Of a stretch of 64,000 nt of DNA, positions 34,129 through 42,321 are shown one piece after another. A program made the position numbers and the translations under genes. The notes under the pieces are model-generated. The model was given only the letters and a program-made list of their open reading frames with translations. It was not told the DNA's origin and ran no database searches. This stretch comes from an uncultured Bacteroidales bacterium (GTDB taxonomy: Bacteria; Bacteroidota; Bacteroidia; Bacteroidales; Muribaculaceae). The stretch spans positions 62,001 through 126,000 of the forward strand of contig CACYSG010000001.1 of assembly GCA_902776955.1 (NCBI GenBank), given 5' to 3'. Each line of letters starts with the position of its first letter. The stretch's first letter is position 1.

Positions 34129-35118
34129 ATGACGGCGAGGGAACATATCAACGATTATTTTAACGGTCGTGCGTTCATGGTGCTGAGTGCCGTGATGCTC
34201 ATCGTTGCCGCTGCCGCGGCACTGGTTATGGGTGTCGCGCCCGCATCCAGCGCCGAGAGCGGGATGTTTTTCCCGCTTCAGGGACGATTCTTCGAGCCTG
34301 GCCCCGAATCGGCTGCCGTCAATGTGTTGTTCCTGCTGGTTACCGGCATCATCATTCTCGCGCTGAACAAGGTGTTCACCTTTGTGCGCTCTACGACCCA
34401 TCTGTTCGCCTCGGCCTTCTTTTGGTTGCAAGTGGCTAACCCGCAAGGTCTTGTGTCACTTAATCCCGGCACGTTGCTGTGTCTCGTGTCGTCGATGGCC
34501 ATGTTGCCGCTGTTCGCCTCGTTCCAGGACCGCCATGCCCAGCGCAGCATATTTTTGGTTTTTGCGCTGATTGCAGCGGGTAGTATGTTTCACTACGGAT
34601 TTGTGGTGCTTGCGATTACTTTCTTCTTGGGATTCATGAACATGGGAGTGTTGAACCTCAAGGGGATGCTCGCGATGTTGTTCGGCCTGATTACGCCCTT
34701 CTGGATTGTGCTCGGGCTAGGCCTTGTAACGCCCGCCGATTTCCATATTCCCCAAATCAACGGAATTTGGCACCTTGCAGGGATGAACGAGACGACCCTG
34801 CCCCTGGTTGTGGCTGCGGTGACCGCCGTGCTGGGTATCGTGCTTGCCGCGCTGAATATGACCGTCATCATGAACTACAGGATGCAGACCCGCGTGTATA
34901 ACGCATTCCTTGTCATCACGCTTGCCGTGACCCTTGTCGCCATGTGTGTCAATTACCTCGACGTGACAGTCTTCCTGCCGCTGTTGGGTCTAATGGTTGC
35001 CGTGCAGATGGCTCACGCCCACACGTTGCGCGGCACGAGGCCTTACCGCTATGTGTTCGTCATCTTGTTCATGGCCTCATGTATAGCCTTCTTTACCGCA
35101 AACCTGCTGATGCCATGA
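34129..35118 (+). CDS. Multi-span membrane protein
   Basis: The product is 329 residues with about eight to nine hydrophobic segments (FMVLSAVMLIVAAAAALVMG, AVNVLFLLVTGIIILALN, VVLAITFFLGFMNMGVLNL, MLFGLITPFWIVLGLGLV, PLVVAAVTAVLGIVLAALNM, VFVILFMASCIAFFTANLL). No signature of a known transporter is visible. Its stop overlaps the start of pdxB by 4 bases (ATGA), so the two are translationally coupled. An inverted repeat of AAGACAAGAAAGG-type sequence at about 34063-34115 separates it from the methyltransferase gene. Confidence 0.82.
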   Translation: MTAREHINDYFNGRAFMVLSAVMLIVAAAAALVMGVAPASSAESGMFFPLQGRFFEPGPESAAVNVLFLLVTGIIILALNKVFTFVRSTTHLFASAFFWLQVANPQGLVSLNPGTLLCLVSSMAMLPLFASFQDRHAQRSIFLVFALIAAGSMFHYGFVVLAITFFLGFMNMGVLNLKGMLAMLFGLITPFWIVLGLGLVTPADFHIPQINGIWHLAGMNETTLPLVVAAVTAVLGIVLAALNMTVIMNYRMQTRVYNAFLVITLAVTLVAMCVNYLDVTVFLPLLGLMVAVQMAHAHTLRGTRPYRYVFVILFMASCIAFFTANLLMP

Positions 35119-36440
35119 AAATTATCGTTGACAGCCACATCCCCCACATCCAGGGCGTCATCGAGCCCAGAGCCGAGGTTTTTTATCTTGAGCCCGAGGA
35201 TATCACGCGTGACGCAGTCATGGACGCCGATGCGCTGATTATCCGCACCCGCACCCGTTGCCATGCCGCGTTGCTCGACGGTAGCCGTGTGCGCTTCATC
35301 GGCTCGGCGACCATCGGCACCGATCATATCGACCTCGACTACTGCGCCGCACGCGGCATCACCGTGTGCAACGCTCCGGGCTGTAACGCACCTGCCGTCG
35401 CCCAATGGGTGTTCTGTGCCATCCATGCATGGATGCAGGTCCGCGGCATCACCACTGCCGATGGGCTCAGCCTGGGGATCGTCGGCGTGGGGCATATCGG
35501 GTCGATCGTTGCCCGCTGGGCTCGGCAGCTTGGCTTTACTGTCTTGCTGAATGACCCGCCCAGGGAGATGGCGGAGAAAACGGAGAAAACGGAGAGAACG
35601 GCGGACGGAGCCCACGCAAAGGCGCAAAGGCGCGAAGGATTATTTTGGGCGGCCGCAAATGCGGAGAGAACGGAGAGAACGGAGAGAACGGAGAGAACGG
35701 CGGACGGAGCCCACGCAAAGGCGCAAAGGCGCGAAGGATTATTTTGGGCGGCCGCAAATGCGGAGAAAACGGAGAGAACGGAGAAAACGGCGGACGGAGC
35801 CCACGCAAAGGCGCAAAGGCGCGAAGGATTATTTTGGGCGGCCGCAAATGCGGAGGGAACGGAGAGAACGGAGAAAACGGAAATAACGGAAAATACGGGG
35901 GGAACGGATGGGGGGTTCTTGTCGCTTGAGGAGTTGCAGCGTCGGTGTGACATCATCACCTTCCACACGCCTATTACACGCGATGGCCAGTGGCCCACGT
36001 GGCACTTGTGTGACCAGGCGTTTCTTGATGCGCTGGGCCATTGCCGCCTGATACTTGATGCCGCCCGGGGTCCCATCGTTGACAATGAGGCGCTCCTGCG
36101 TTGGCATGGTGATGTGGCACTTGATTGCTGGGAAAACGAGCCTGACATCTCCCGCGAATTGCTGGAAAAAGCCATCGTCGCCACTCCCCACATCGCCGGC
36201 TATAGCTCACAGGGCAAGCAACGCGGCACCGCCATGATGCTCGCGGCGCTGAATGAGTTCTACGGTTGGGACATCCCTGTTCCCGTGATTGAAGCCCCTG
36301 CCACAGGATCCGTCGATGTCACCCTTGCAGGCATCGCCGCCAGCTATGACATCCTCGCCGATACCGCCCGCCTGAAAGCCGCACCCGCCACCTTTGAATC
36401 CCTGCGCAATCACTACACTCACCGCCCCGAATACCAGTAA
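35115..36440 (+). CDS. pdxB: Erythronate-4-phosphate dehydrogenase with repeat insertion
   Basis: The start is MKIIVDSHIP at 35115, overlapping the previous stop as ATGA. PdxB oxidises 4-phosphoerythronate in the DXP-dependent pyridoxal phosphate pathway. The 2-hydroxyacid dehydrogenase features are present: Rossmann motif GIVGVGHIGSIVARWA (121-136), Arg in DAARGPIVDN, Glu in CWENEPD and His in TPHIAGYS. Between FTVLLNDPPR (150) and GGFLSLEELQRRCDIITFHT (266 onward) there are about 115 extra residues made of three ADGAHAKAQRREGLFWAAAN units joined by ERT/EKT tripeptides. At the DNA level these are dispersed repeats. The gene is 441 codons against roughly 350-380 usual. The frame is kept, so a product is possible. 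Confidence 0.92.
   Translation: MKIIVDSHIPHIQGVIEPRAEVFYLEPEDITRDAVMDADALIIRTRTRCHAALLDGSRVRFIGSATIGTDHIDLDYCAARGITVCNAPGCNAPAVAQWVFCAIHAWMQVRGITTADGLSLGIVGVGHIGSIVARWARQLGFTVLLNDPPREMAEKTEKTERTADGAHAKAQRREGLFWAAANAERTERTERTERTADGAHAKAQRREGLFWAAANAEKTERTEKTADGAHAKAQRREGLFWAAANAEGTERTEKTEITENTGGTDGGFLSLEELQRRCDIITFHTPITRDGQWPTWHLCDQAFLDALGHCRLILDAARGPIVDNEALLRWHGDVALDCWENEPDISRELLEKAIVATPHIAGYSSQGKQRGTAMMLAALNEFYGWDIPVPVIEAPATGSVDVTLAGIAASYDILADTARLKAAPATFESLRNHYTHRPEYQ
35568..35905. repeat. In-frame minisatellite and dispersed repeat inside pdxB
   Basis: A unit of CGGACGGAGCCCACGCAAAG...GCGGCCGCAAATGCG occurs at 35602, 35701 and 35791, i.e. at periods of 99 and 90 bases. The copies are joined by runs of the 9-bp unit GGAGARAAC. 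Reverse-complemented, the unit matches the AATAATTCTTAGCGCC...GCGTGG element at 8.9-9.1 kb. Period differences of 9 bases keep the reading frame. Confidence 0.92.
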
Positions 36441-36451
36441 AAACGCAACAG

Positions 36452-36490
36452 TACTCCACTCGGCGCGGTTTTAATCGGCTATAGGGCCGA
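36452..36490. repeat. ACTCCACTCGGCGCGGTTTTAATCGGC repeat
   Basis: Found just after pdxB. The reverse complement recurs at about 19541-19567. The end TCGGC-TATAG-GGCCGA forms a short hairpin. It separates convergent pdxB and the AGCS gene. Confidence 0.7.
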
Positions 36491-36498
36491 CATACAGA

Positions 36499-37893
36499 TT
36501 ATTCCTTGGGTTCCTCAGGGGAGGCTTGACCTTTGTTGAAGTATTCGGTCATGAGCTGCTTGACGCGGGGGGCGAGTGCGATGATGGTGATCATCGTGCA
36601 CAAGGCCATCAGTGCAAAGGCGAGATCCATGATGCTGACCATGACCTTGAGGGGAATCATCGCGGCGACGACAATCATCACCAGGTAATAGTAGTTGTAC
36701 CACTTGACGTTGTGGGCGCCGAAGAGGTAGTTGGTGCACTTCTGGCCGTAGTAGCTGTAGGAGAACATTGTCGAGAAGGCGAAGAAGAAGACAATCACCA
36801 TGAGCAGCAGGTGTCCGAGCCCGGGCAGCAACTGTCCCCATGCGCCCAGGGCAACGAAGAGGCCCTTGGGGTCATCCAGCCCGACGTAGTTGCCGGCGAT
36901 GATGATGGGAATCGAGGTCAAGGTGCACACCAGTCCCGAGTCGATGGCCGGGCCGAGCATGGCGATGAGACCCTCGCGGATGGGGTCGGTGTTCTTGCTG
37001 GCACCGTGCATCATCGAGGCGGTACCCACACCAGCCTCGTTGACAAAGGCGGCGCGTCGTGCGCCCGTCAGCGCGACGAAGGCGAACGCTCCGAATCCCG
37101 CTTCCATGCTGAACGCCCCCTCAAAAATCTGTCCGAAAACGCCGGGAATCTCCCTGAAGTTCATCACCATGATGATGATGACCATGATGAGGTAAAGGAT
37201 GACCATTGCCGGAACGATGCGCGACGCGAACAGGGCGATGCGCTTGATGCCGCCCAGGATGACGGCTCCCACGATGGCCACCATGACGAGACCCATGATG
37301 AATCGCAGCATCAGCGTGTTCTCGATGCCCATGGGCGTGGTGAACACCGTCGTTACCGACTCTACCAGCTGGTTGGCCTGCATGAAGCATAGCGTGCCCA
37401 CGAGTCCGAAGATGGAGAAGGCCACTGCCAGCGGTTTCCACTTCTCGCCCAAGCCCTTGGTGATGATGTACATGGGACCACCCTGCACCTCGCCGGCGCT
37501 GTCGCGTCCCTTGTACATGATGGATAGCGAGCCCTCAAAGAATTTGGTGGACATGCCCACGAGAGCGCTCACCCACATCCAGAAGACCACGCCCGGGCCG
37601 CCAATCGTCAAAGCGATGGCCACGCCGGCGATGTTGCCCATGCCGACGGTTGCGGCGATGGCGCTCAAGAGCGCCTGAACCGAGCTGATTTGTCCCGACT
37701 GCTTGCCCTTGTCGCTTGCCTGCTTGTCGCGCAGAGCGCGTAAGGCCCACGGCAGTCTCCTGATGGACACCGCTCCCGAATAGAGGAAAAGGAACAAGCC
37801 ACCCCCGATGAGGAGGAAAAACTCGGGATATCCGCACACAGCATCGCTGGCGCTTACAATCCAGTCACTCAGTATATCCAGTATGTTTCCCAT
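36499..37893 (-). CDS. Sodium:alanine/glycine symporter (AGCS family)
   Basis: I start it at MGNILDILSDWIV (37893); the frame extends to 37989 but that part lies over the promoter region. About 464 residues with 10-12 hydrophobic segments. Family-typical elements include SSVQALLSAIAATVGMGNIA, GGPGVVFWMWVSALVGMSTK, GEVQGGPMYI and the NEAGVGTASMMHGAS stretch. These secondary transporters import alanine or glycine with Na+. Substrate among small neutral amino acids cannot be fixed. Transcribed convergently with pdxB, divergently from glgB. Confidence 0.93.
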   Translation of the reverse strand: MGNILDILSDWIVSASDAVCGYPEFFLLIGGGLFLFLYSGAVSIRRLPWALRALRDKQASDKGKQSGQISSVQALLSAIAATVGMGNIAGVAIALTIGGPGVVFWMWVSALVGMSTKFFEGSLSIMYKGRDSAGEVQGGPMYIITKGLGEKWKPLAVAFSIFGLVGTLCFMQANQLVESVTTVFTTPMGIENTLMLRFIMGLVMVAIVGAVILGGIKRIALFASRIVPAMVILYLIMVIIIMVMNFREIPGVFGQIFEGAFSMEAGFGAFAFVALTGARRAAFVNEAGVGTASMMHGASKNTDPIREGLIAMLGPAIDSGLVCTLTSIPIIIAGNYVGLDDPKGLFVALGAWGQLLPGLGHLLLMVIVFFFAFSTMFSYSYYGQKCTNYLFGAHNVKWYNYYYLVMIVVAAMIPLKVMVSIMDLAFALMALCTMITIIALAPRVKQLMTEYFNKGQASPEEPKE

Positions 37894-37938
37894 TATACGC
37901 GTTATTATCGTTTTTTCTTGTTTTTTTCGTTTAACCGC

Positions 37939-37946
37939 CAAAGGTA
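37939..37946 (-). promoter_or_regulatory. -7 element of the AGCS gene
   Basis: Minus-strand TACCTTTG, about 46 bases before the ATG at 37893. Confidence 0.5.
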
Positions 37947-38052
37947 CTAATATTTTTGCAATCGGCGACGCAGGATAGACGTTTTGCAACCGATTTCAAT
38001 GATAAAACAGAAAAACTGATGGCAAAAGCGGGGTTAGTTGTCACTATTTTTG

Positions 38053-38060
38053 TACCTTTG
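38053..38060 (+). promoter_or_regulatory. -7 element of glgB
   Basis: TACCTTTG about 79 bases before the ATG at 38139, which supports that start rather than the longer frame from 37956. Confidence 0.55.
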
Positions 38061-38138
38061 CCATGTGGCGTGGCAAAACGATTGCTGTGCCCATGGAATT
38101 CCCGATGCTTACATCACTTAATCATTGATCGAGCGACT

Positions 38139-40199
38139 ATGAGAAAGAAGAATCTTGCAATCATTACCGACGACCCGTGGCTGGAACCCTACAGCGACGC
38201 CATCAACGGCCGTCACCAGGATGCCGTGAACAAGATAGCCGAACTCACCGGCGGCACAGGCAACCTTGTGGAGTTTGCCAACGCCTACAACTACTACGGC
38301 CTTCACCGTACTGCCGACGGCGGCTGGGTGTTCCGTGAATGGGCACCGAATGCCACCGAAGTTTATCTCATCGGCCAGTTCAACGACTGGCGCGAGTGTG
38401 CCCCTTACCGGCTGAAGCGCCTGGAGAACGGCAATTGGGAGATTGTTTTGCCCAAACGGGCGTTGCATCACGGCGACCTGTACAAGCTGCTTGTGCGCTG
38501 GAACGGCGGCCAGGGCGAGCGCATCCCGGCCTATGTTACCCGCGTGGTTCAAGACGAGAAGACCTACATCTTCTCGGCCCAGGTGTGGGATCCTGCTGAG
38601 CCTTACGAGTTCAAGGTCAAGAAGTTTGTTCCCAATGTCAAACCGCTGCTCATCTACGAGTGCCACATCGGTATGGCACAGAACCGCGAGGGCGTGGGCA
38701 CCTACGAGGAATTCCGCGTGAACGTGCTGCCTCGCATCGTGGCCGACGGCTACAACGCCATCCAGATCATGGCTATCCAGGAGCACCCCTATTACGGCTC
38801 GTTCGGCTACCACGTGTCCAGCTTCTATGCCGCCTCGTCGCGTTTCGGCACCCCCGAGGAGTTGAAGCACCTCATCGATGACGCTCATGCCCAGGGCGTG
38901 GCCGTGATCATGGACATCGTGCACAGCCATGCCGTGAAGAACGAGGTAGAGGGTCTGGGCTGCTTTGACGGCACGGGCGACCTGTACTTCTATGGCGACG
39001 ACAAGCGCGAGCATCCCGCATGGGACTCGCTGTGCTTTGACTACGGCAAGAACGCCGTGCTCAACTTCCTGCTATCTAACTGCAAGTTCTGGCTCGAGGA
39101 GTACAAGTTTGACGGTTTCCGCTTCGACGGCGTGACCTCGATGCTGTATTACAGTCACGGACTGGGGCAGGCCTTCAGTTGCTATGACGACTACTACAAC
39201 GGCACTCAGGACACCAATGCCATCACCTATCTCACGCTGGCTAACGAGCTTATCCATGCCGTTAACCCCAATGCCATCACCATTGCCGAGGAGATGAGCG
39301 GTATGCCCGGACTGGCACGCACGTTCAAGGACGGCGGTATCGGCTTTGACTACCGCATGGCGATGGGTATCCCCGACTACTGGATCAAGACCATCAAGGA
39401 GCGCAAGGACGAGGACTGGAAGCCCACGTCCATCTTCTGGGAACTGACCAACCGCCGTGCCGACGAGAAGACCGTTTCCTATGCCGAGAGTCACGACCAG
39501 GCGCTTGTGGGCGACAAGACCATCATCTTCCGCCTCATCGACAAGGAGATGTACTGGCACATGATGACCGATGACCACGACGGCACTGTGGACCGCGGCA
39601 TGGCCTTGCACAAGATGATCAGGCTGGTGACCGCCTCGCTTATCAACGGCGCCTACCTCAACTTCATGGGTAACGAGTGGGGTCATCCCGAGTGGATCGA
39701 CTTCCCGCGTGAGGGTAACGGCTGGAGCTACAAATATGCCCGCCGCCAGTGGGATCTCGTGGACCGCGAGGACCTCAAGTACCAGTTCCTCAACAACTGG
39801 GACAACGACATGATCCACCTTATCGGCGGTGTGAAGAACTTCCAGAAACTGCCCGTGCGCAAGCTGTGGGACAAGGACGACGACCAGGTGCTGGCCTACA
39901 TGCGCGGCGACCTCGTGTTCGTGTTCAACTTCAGCCCCAACCGTTCGCATGTGGACTACCCGATGTTGGCCCCCGAGGGCGAATACCAGGGAGTGTTTGA
40001 CAGCGACGATGCCCGCTATGGCGGTTACGGCAATATCGACAGCAGCGTGAGCCACCTCACCGAGCACGACGGCCTGTATGCCGCCGCCCACCTGGGCTGG
40101 CTCAAGCTCTACCTGCCTGCCCGCAGCGCCCAAGTGCTGCGCCTGAAGGCGCCAAAGCGCAAGCCCGCTGCCCGCAAATCGCCGGCCAAGAAGAAATAA
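38139..40199 (+). CDS. glgB: 1,4-alpha-glucan branching enzyme
   Basis: Start at MRKKNLAIITDDPWLEPYSD, downstream of the promoter. About 686 residues: an N-terminal CBM48-like beta domain (GWVFREWAPNATEVYLIGQF near 60) and a GH13 catalytic barrel with YGSFGYHVSSFYAASSRFGT, nucleophile Asp in FDGFRFDGVTSMLYYSHG, acid/base Glu in ITIAEEMSGMPG and YAESHDQALVGDKT. This is the eukaryote-like GH13 subfamily of branching enzymes common in Bacteroidetes. It forms alpha-1,6 branches in glycogen. A Lys/Arg/Ala-rich tail (KRKPAARKSPAKKK) ends the protein. No other glycogen genes are adjacent. Confidence 0.95.
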   Translation: MRKKNLAIITDDPWLEPYSDAINGRHQDAVNKIAELTGGTGNLVEFANAYNYYGLHRTADGGWVFREWAPNATEVYLIGQFNDWRECAPYRLKRLENGNWEIVLPKRALHHGDLYKLLVRWNGGQGERIPAYVTRVVQDEKTYIFSAQVWDPAEPYEFKVKKFVPNVKPLLIYECHIGMAQNREGVGTYEEFRVNVLPRIVADGYNAIQIMAIQEHPYYGSFGYHVSSFYAASSRFGTPEELKHLIDDAHAQGVAVIMDIVHSHAVKNEVEGLGCFDGTGDLYFYGDDKREHPAWDSLCFDYGKNAVLNFLLSNCKFWLEEYKFDGFRFDGVTSMLYYSHGLGQAFSCYDDYYNGTQDTNAITYLTLANELIHAVNPNAITIAEEMSGMPGLARTFKDGGIGFDYRMAMGIPDYWIKTIKERKDEDWKPTSIFWELTNRRADEKTVSYAESHDQALVGDKTIIFRLIDKEMYWHMMTDDHDGTVDRGMALHKMIRLVTASLINGAYLNFMGNEWGHPEWIDFPREGNGWSYKYARRQWDLVDREDLKYQFLNNWDNDMIHLIGGVKNFQKLPVRKLWDKDDDQVLAYMRGDLVFVFNFSPNRSHVDYPMLAPEGEYQGVFDSDDARYGGYGNIDSSVSHLTEHDGLYAAAHLGWLKLYLPARSAQVLRLKAPKRKPAARKSPAKKK

Positions 40200-40256
40200 C
40201 AAAGCATCAAGCACAAGAACAAACAATAGAACTGCACCCGGTCGCTGGTGAGGACG

Positions 40257-40280
40257 GCCACGCCAAGGCGAGGCCCTACA
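40257..40280. repeat. GGCCACGCCAAGGCGAGGCC short dispersed palindrome
   Basis: Same unit as at 8797, 55199 and 58334. Between glgB and the 60-bp palindrome. Confidence 0.75.
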
Positions 40281-40326
40281 ATTCTACACCAGTGCGGTTT
40301 TACCGGACAATAACGAAAGTAAATCT

Positions 40327-40386
40327 AATCTCAATAGACGAGTCCCGAAGGTCGATATCGGCCTTCGGGACTCGTCTATTGAGATT
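40327..40386. repeat. 60-bp near-perfect palindrome between convergent genes
   Basis: The 25-base arm 40327-40351 is the exact reverse complement of 40362-40386. The central ten bases contain CGATATCG, so the whole 60 bases fold back on themselves except for one T-G pair. It lies between the ends of glgB (+) and the PKD-protein gene (-), and can act as a bidirectional transcription end, though no U-tract follows. Confidence 0.9.
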
Positions 40387-40416
40387 ACACGCGCTCTTGA
40401 TGTTTCAAGAGGGCGG

Positions 40417-42258
40417 TTACTTGATGAGCTTGGTAGCGGTGGTTGTGCCGTCGCTGTAGCGGGTTACCACGATGTTGATGCCATCGAAGGGGATGCCGCT
40501 TGACATGCCGGCCAGATTGTAATAGGTGTGGCCGACTTCCACCTTGTCAACCACGGGCTGGTCGATGCTGGTGGGCGTTACAGGCGTGACGAAGCTGAGC
40601 ACGGGAGCCACGGCGAGCGACAGAGGATCATCGGAGTTCTTGTACCATGTTCCGGTCTCGAGATACTCGTAATTCTCCTCATCATAGACGAAGTGATAGC
40701 CGGTGCATTTCTCACCCAGGTCGCGGTGGCACAGCAGGATAGCGATGTCGTCACCGTAATCGTTGGGGAAGGGTCCCACGACGGCAAAGAACTCGGTACC
40801 CGCGGGAACAGCAACGGGCTCGTCGAAGACAAACTCGGTGGCGTTGACCGTTGTCGGGTCAAAGGCCAGGTCGCCAGCCTTTACGCTGGTGGTACCCAGC
40901 ACCTCGCCGGGCATGCCGTCGGCATCTGCAGCCATGATCCTCATCTCGATGTCGGCATCGGTCGAGGCGGCAGTGGTCTTACCGAAGTAGACGTTCACCT
41001 GCTTGATTTGAGCGTCGGTGACGGGAGCGTCGAAATGCTCGGCAAACTCGCCAATGCCCAGCCAGTTGGTACCGGCGTAGTTGCCATACCAGCCCATCTC
41101 CATCATCGTCAAGTCGCTATTCTCCTCGGGCGCGATGTTCCAGATTTCCTGCTCGCCGCCGGCCTGAATGGCAGTATTGACATACTCGTCGACACTTGAG
41201 CCCACTTCGTTAGCCACTTCAAGCTTCAGGCCGTAGGTGCCCTCCTCGAGATAGGTCACTGTGGGGTTCTGCTGGTCGCTGGTGGCGATATCGGTGCCTT
41301 CAAAGGTCCAGAGCCACGAGGTGGGGTTGCCGGTAGAGGCGTCCTTGAAGGTCAAGGGCACATCGACGGGAACAAACATCATCACCCAGGGCGACAGGTA
41401 AGCGCCGTCGGGCAGGCCTACATGGGCTACGGGGGCCTCGGCATGGACATTGACATAGGCGGTGCGAGACTTGGTGTCGGTCGCTGTGCCGTCGCCAACG
41501 GTGAGCGTCACGGCATAGGAGCCGGCACGGTTATAGGTCACCACGGGATTTTGCTCGGTGCTGGTAGCGGGTTCGCCGCCCTCAAAGGTCCAGTTCCATG
41601 AGGTGATATTGCCGATTGACATGTCCCTGAAGTGTACACTCTCGCCCTCGTTGATGTTGATGACGGCTTCATCACCGGCATCGGCTTGCAGAATCCTGAA
41701 ACCGTCGATGGCCTCGTCCTCGCCATAGTCACCTTGATAGACAAACGAGAATTTCACCTGCTGTCCTGCAAACGCTGCCAGGTCGACGGTGAAACGCTCC
41801 CAGCTGGGGCCGTCGTAACCGGCATCCTGCGCCCACATGAACTGGTCGATGAGCAGCGTGGGTGTGTCATCGACGATGGCATAGAGTTTCCATGCGCCGT
41901 AAATCAGGTAGATGCCGCTGGCATAGCAGTAGAACTCGAGCGTGCTGTTGGGCCTGATTTCGATGGCAGGCGAAGTGGCCGTCTCGTTCTGGCCACTGGC
42001 GTAGTTGAGTACCATCGAGGCAACGTTCGTCAGGTCGATTGTCCCGAACGACTGCGACGGGTTGCCCTGATGCCAGGTGCTGCTGCTGGTCGCCTCATAG
42101 GTCCAAGAGTCGAACTCGCTGGGCGTGTCCCAACCCATTGTGTAATAGGGCACTGAGGCCTCTTCGGCGGCAAATGATGCCGTCAGGCCCTGACCCCAAG
42201 CGCTCATCACCGCCATGGCGGCAAGAAGCAAAACAAAAGTAATTTTTTTCATAAGCAA
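40417..42258 (-). CDS. Secreted PKD-domain protein with sorting-like tail
   Basis: The product is 613 residues; start at 42258 or two codons later. A signal peptide (MKKITFVLLLAAMAVMSAWG) is followed by a choice-of-anchor-J/MAM-like jelly roll (about 40-185, ending FSFVYQGDYGEDEAIDGFRI), and two PKD-like domains (about 205-275 and 285-365) with the typical WNWTFEGGEPATSTEQNP and WLWTFEGTDIATSDQQNP. A beta domain covers about 370-550. The end, YYNLAGMSSGIPFDGINIVV, is the C-terminal pattern of Bacteroidales secreted proteins. Probably surface adhesion or part of a protease system, but no catalytic motif is visible. Confidence 0.85.
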   Translation of the reverse strand: MLMKKITFVLLLAAMAVMSAWGQGLTASFAAEEASVPYYTMGWDTPSEFDSWTYEATSSSTWHQGNPSQSFGTIDLTNVASMVLNYASGQNETATSPAIEIRPNSTLEFYCYASGIYLIYGAWKLYAIVDDTPTLLIDQFMWAQDAGYDGPSWERFTVDLAAFAGQQVKFSFVYQGDYGEDEAIDGFRILQADAGDEAVININEGESVHFRDMSIGNITSWNWTFEGGEPATSTEQNPVVTYNRAGSYAVTLTVGDGTATDTKSRTAYVNVHAEAPVAHVGLPDGAYLSPWVMMFVPVDVPLTFKDASTGNPTSWLWTFEGTDIATSDQQNPTVTYLEEGTYGLKLEVANEVGSSVDEYVNTAIQAGGEQEIWNIAPEENSDLTMMEMGWYGNYAGTNWLGIGEFAEHFDAPVTDAQIKQVNVYFGKTTAASTDADIEMRIMAADADGMPGEVLGTTSVKAGDLAFDPTTVNATEFVFDEPVAVPAGTEFFAVVGPFPNDYGDDIAILLCHRDLGEKCTGYHFVYDEENYEYLETGTWYKNSDDPLSLAVAPVLSFVTPVTPTSIDQPVVDKVEVGHTYYNLAGMSSGIPFDGINIVVTRYSDGTTTATKLIK

Positions 42259-42321
42259 CGAATTATAATGTTAATATACCCTATATGCCAGATTGGTAGC
42301 GGCCTCTAAAAGGCCAAGTTG

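Noticed and set aside
35568..35905. Intein or CRISPR-like array inside pdxB
   Set aside because: No splicing motifs; repeats are joined by slippage units rather than unique spacers.
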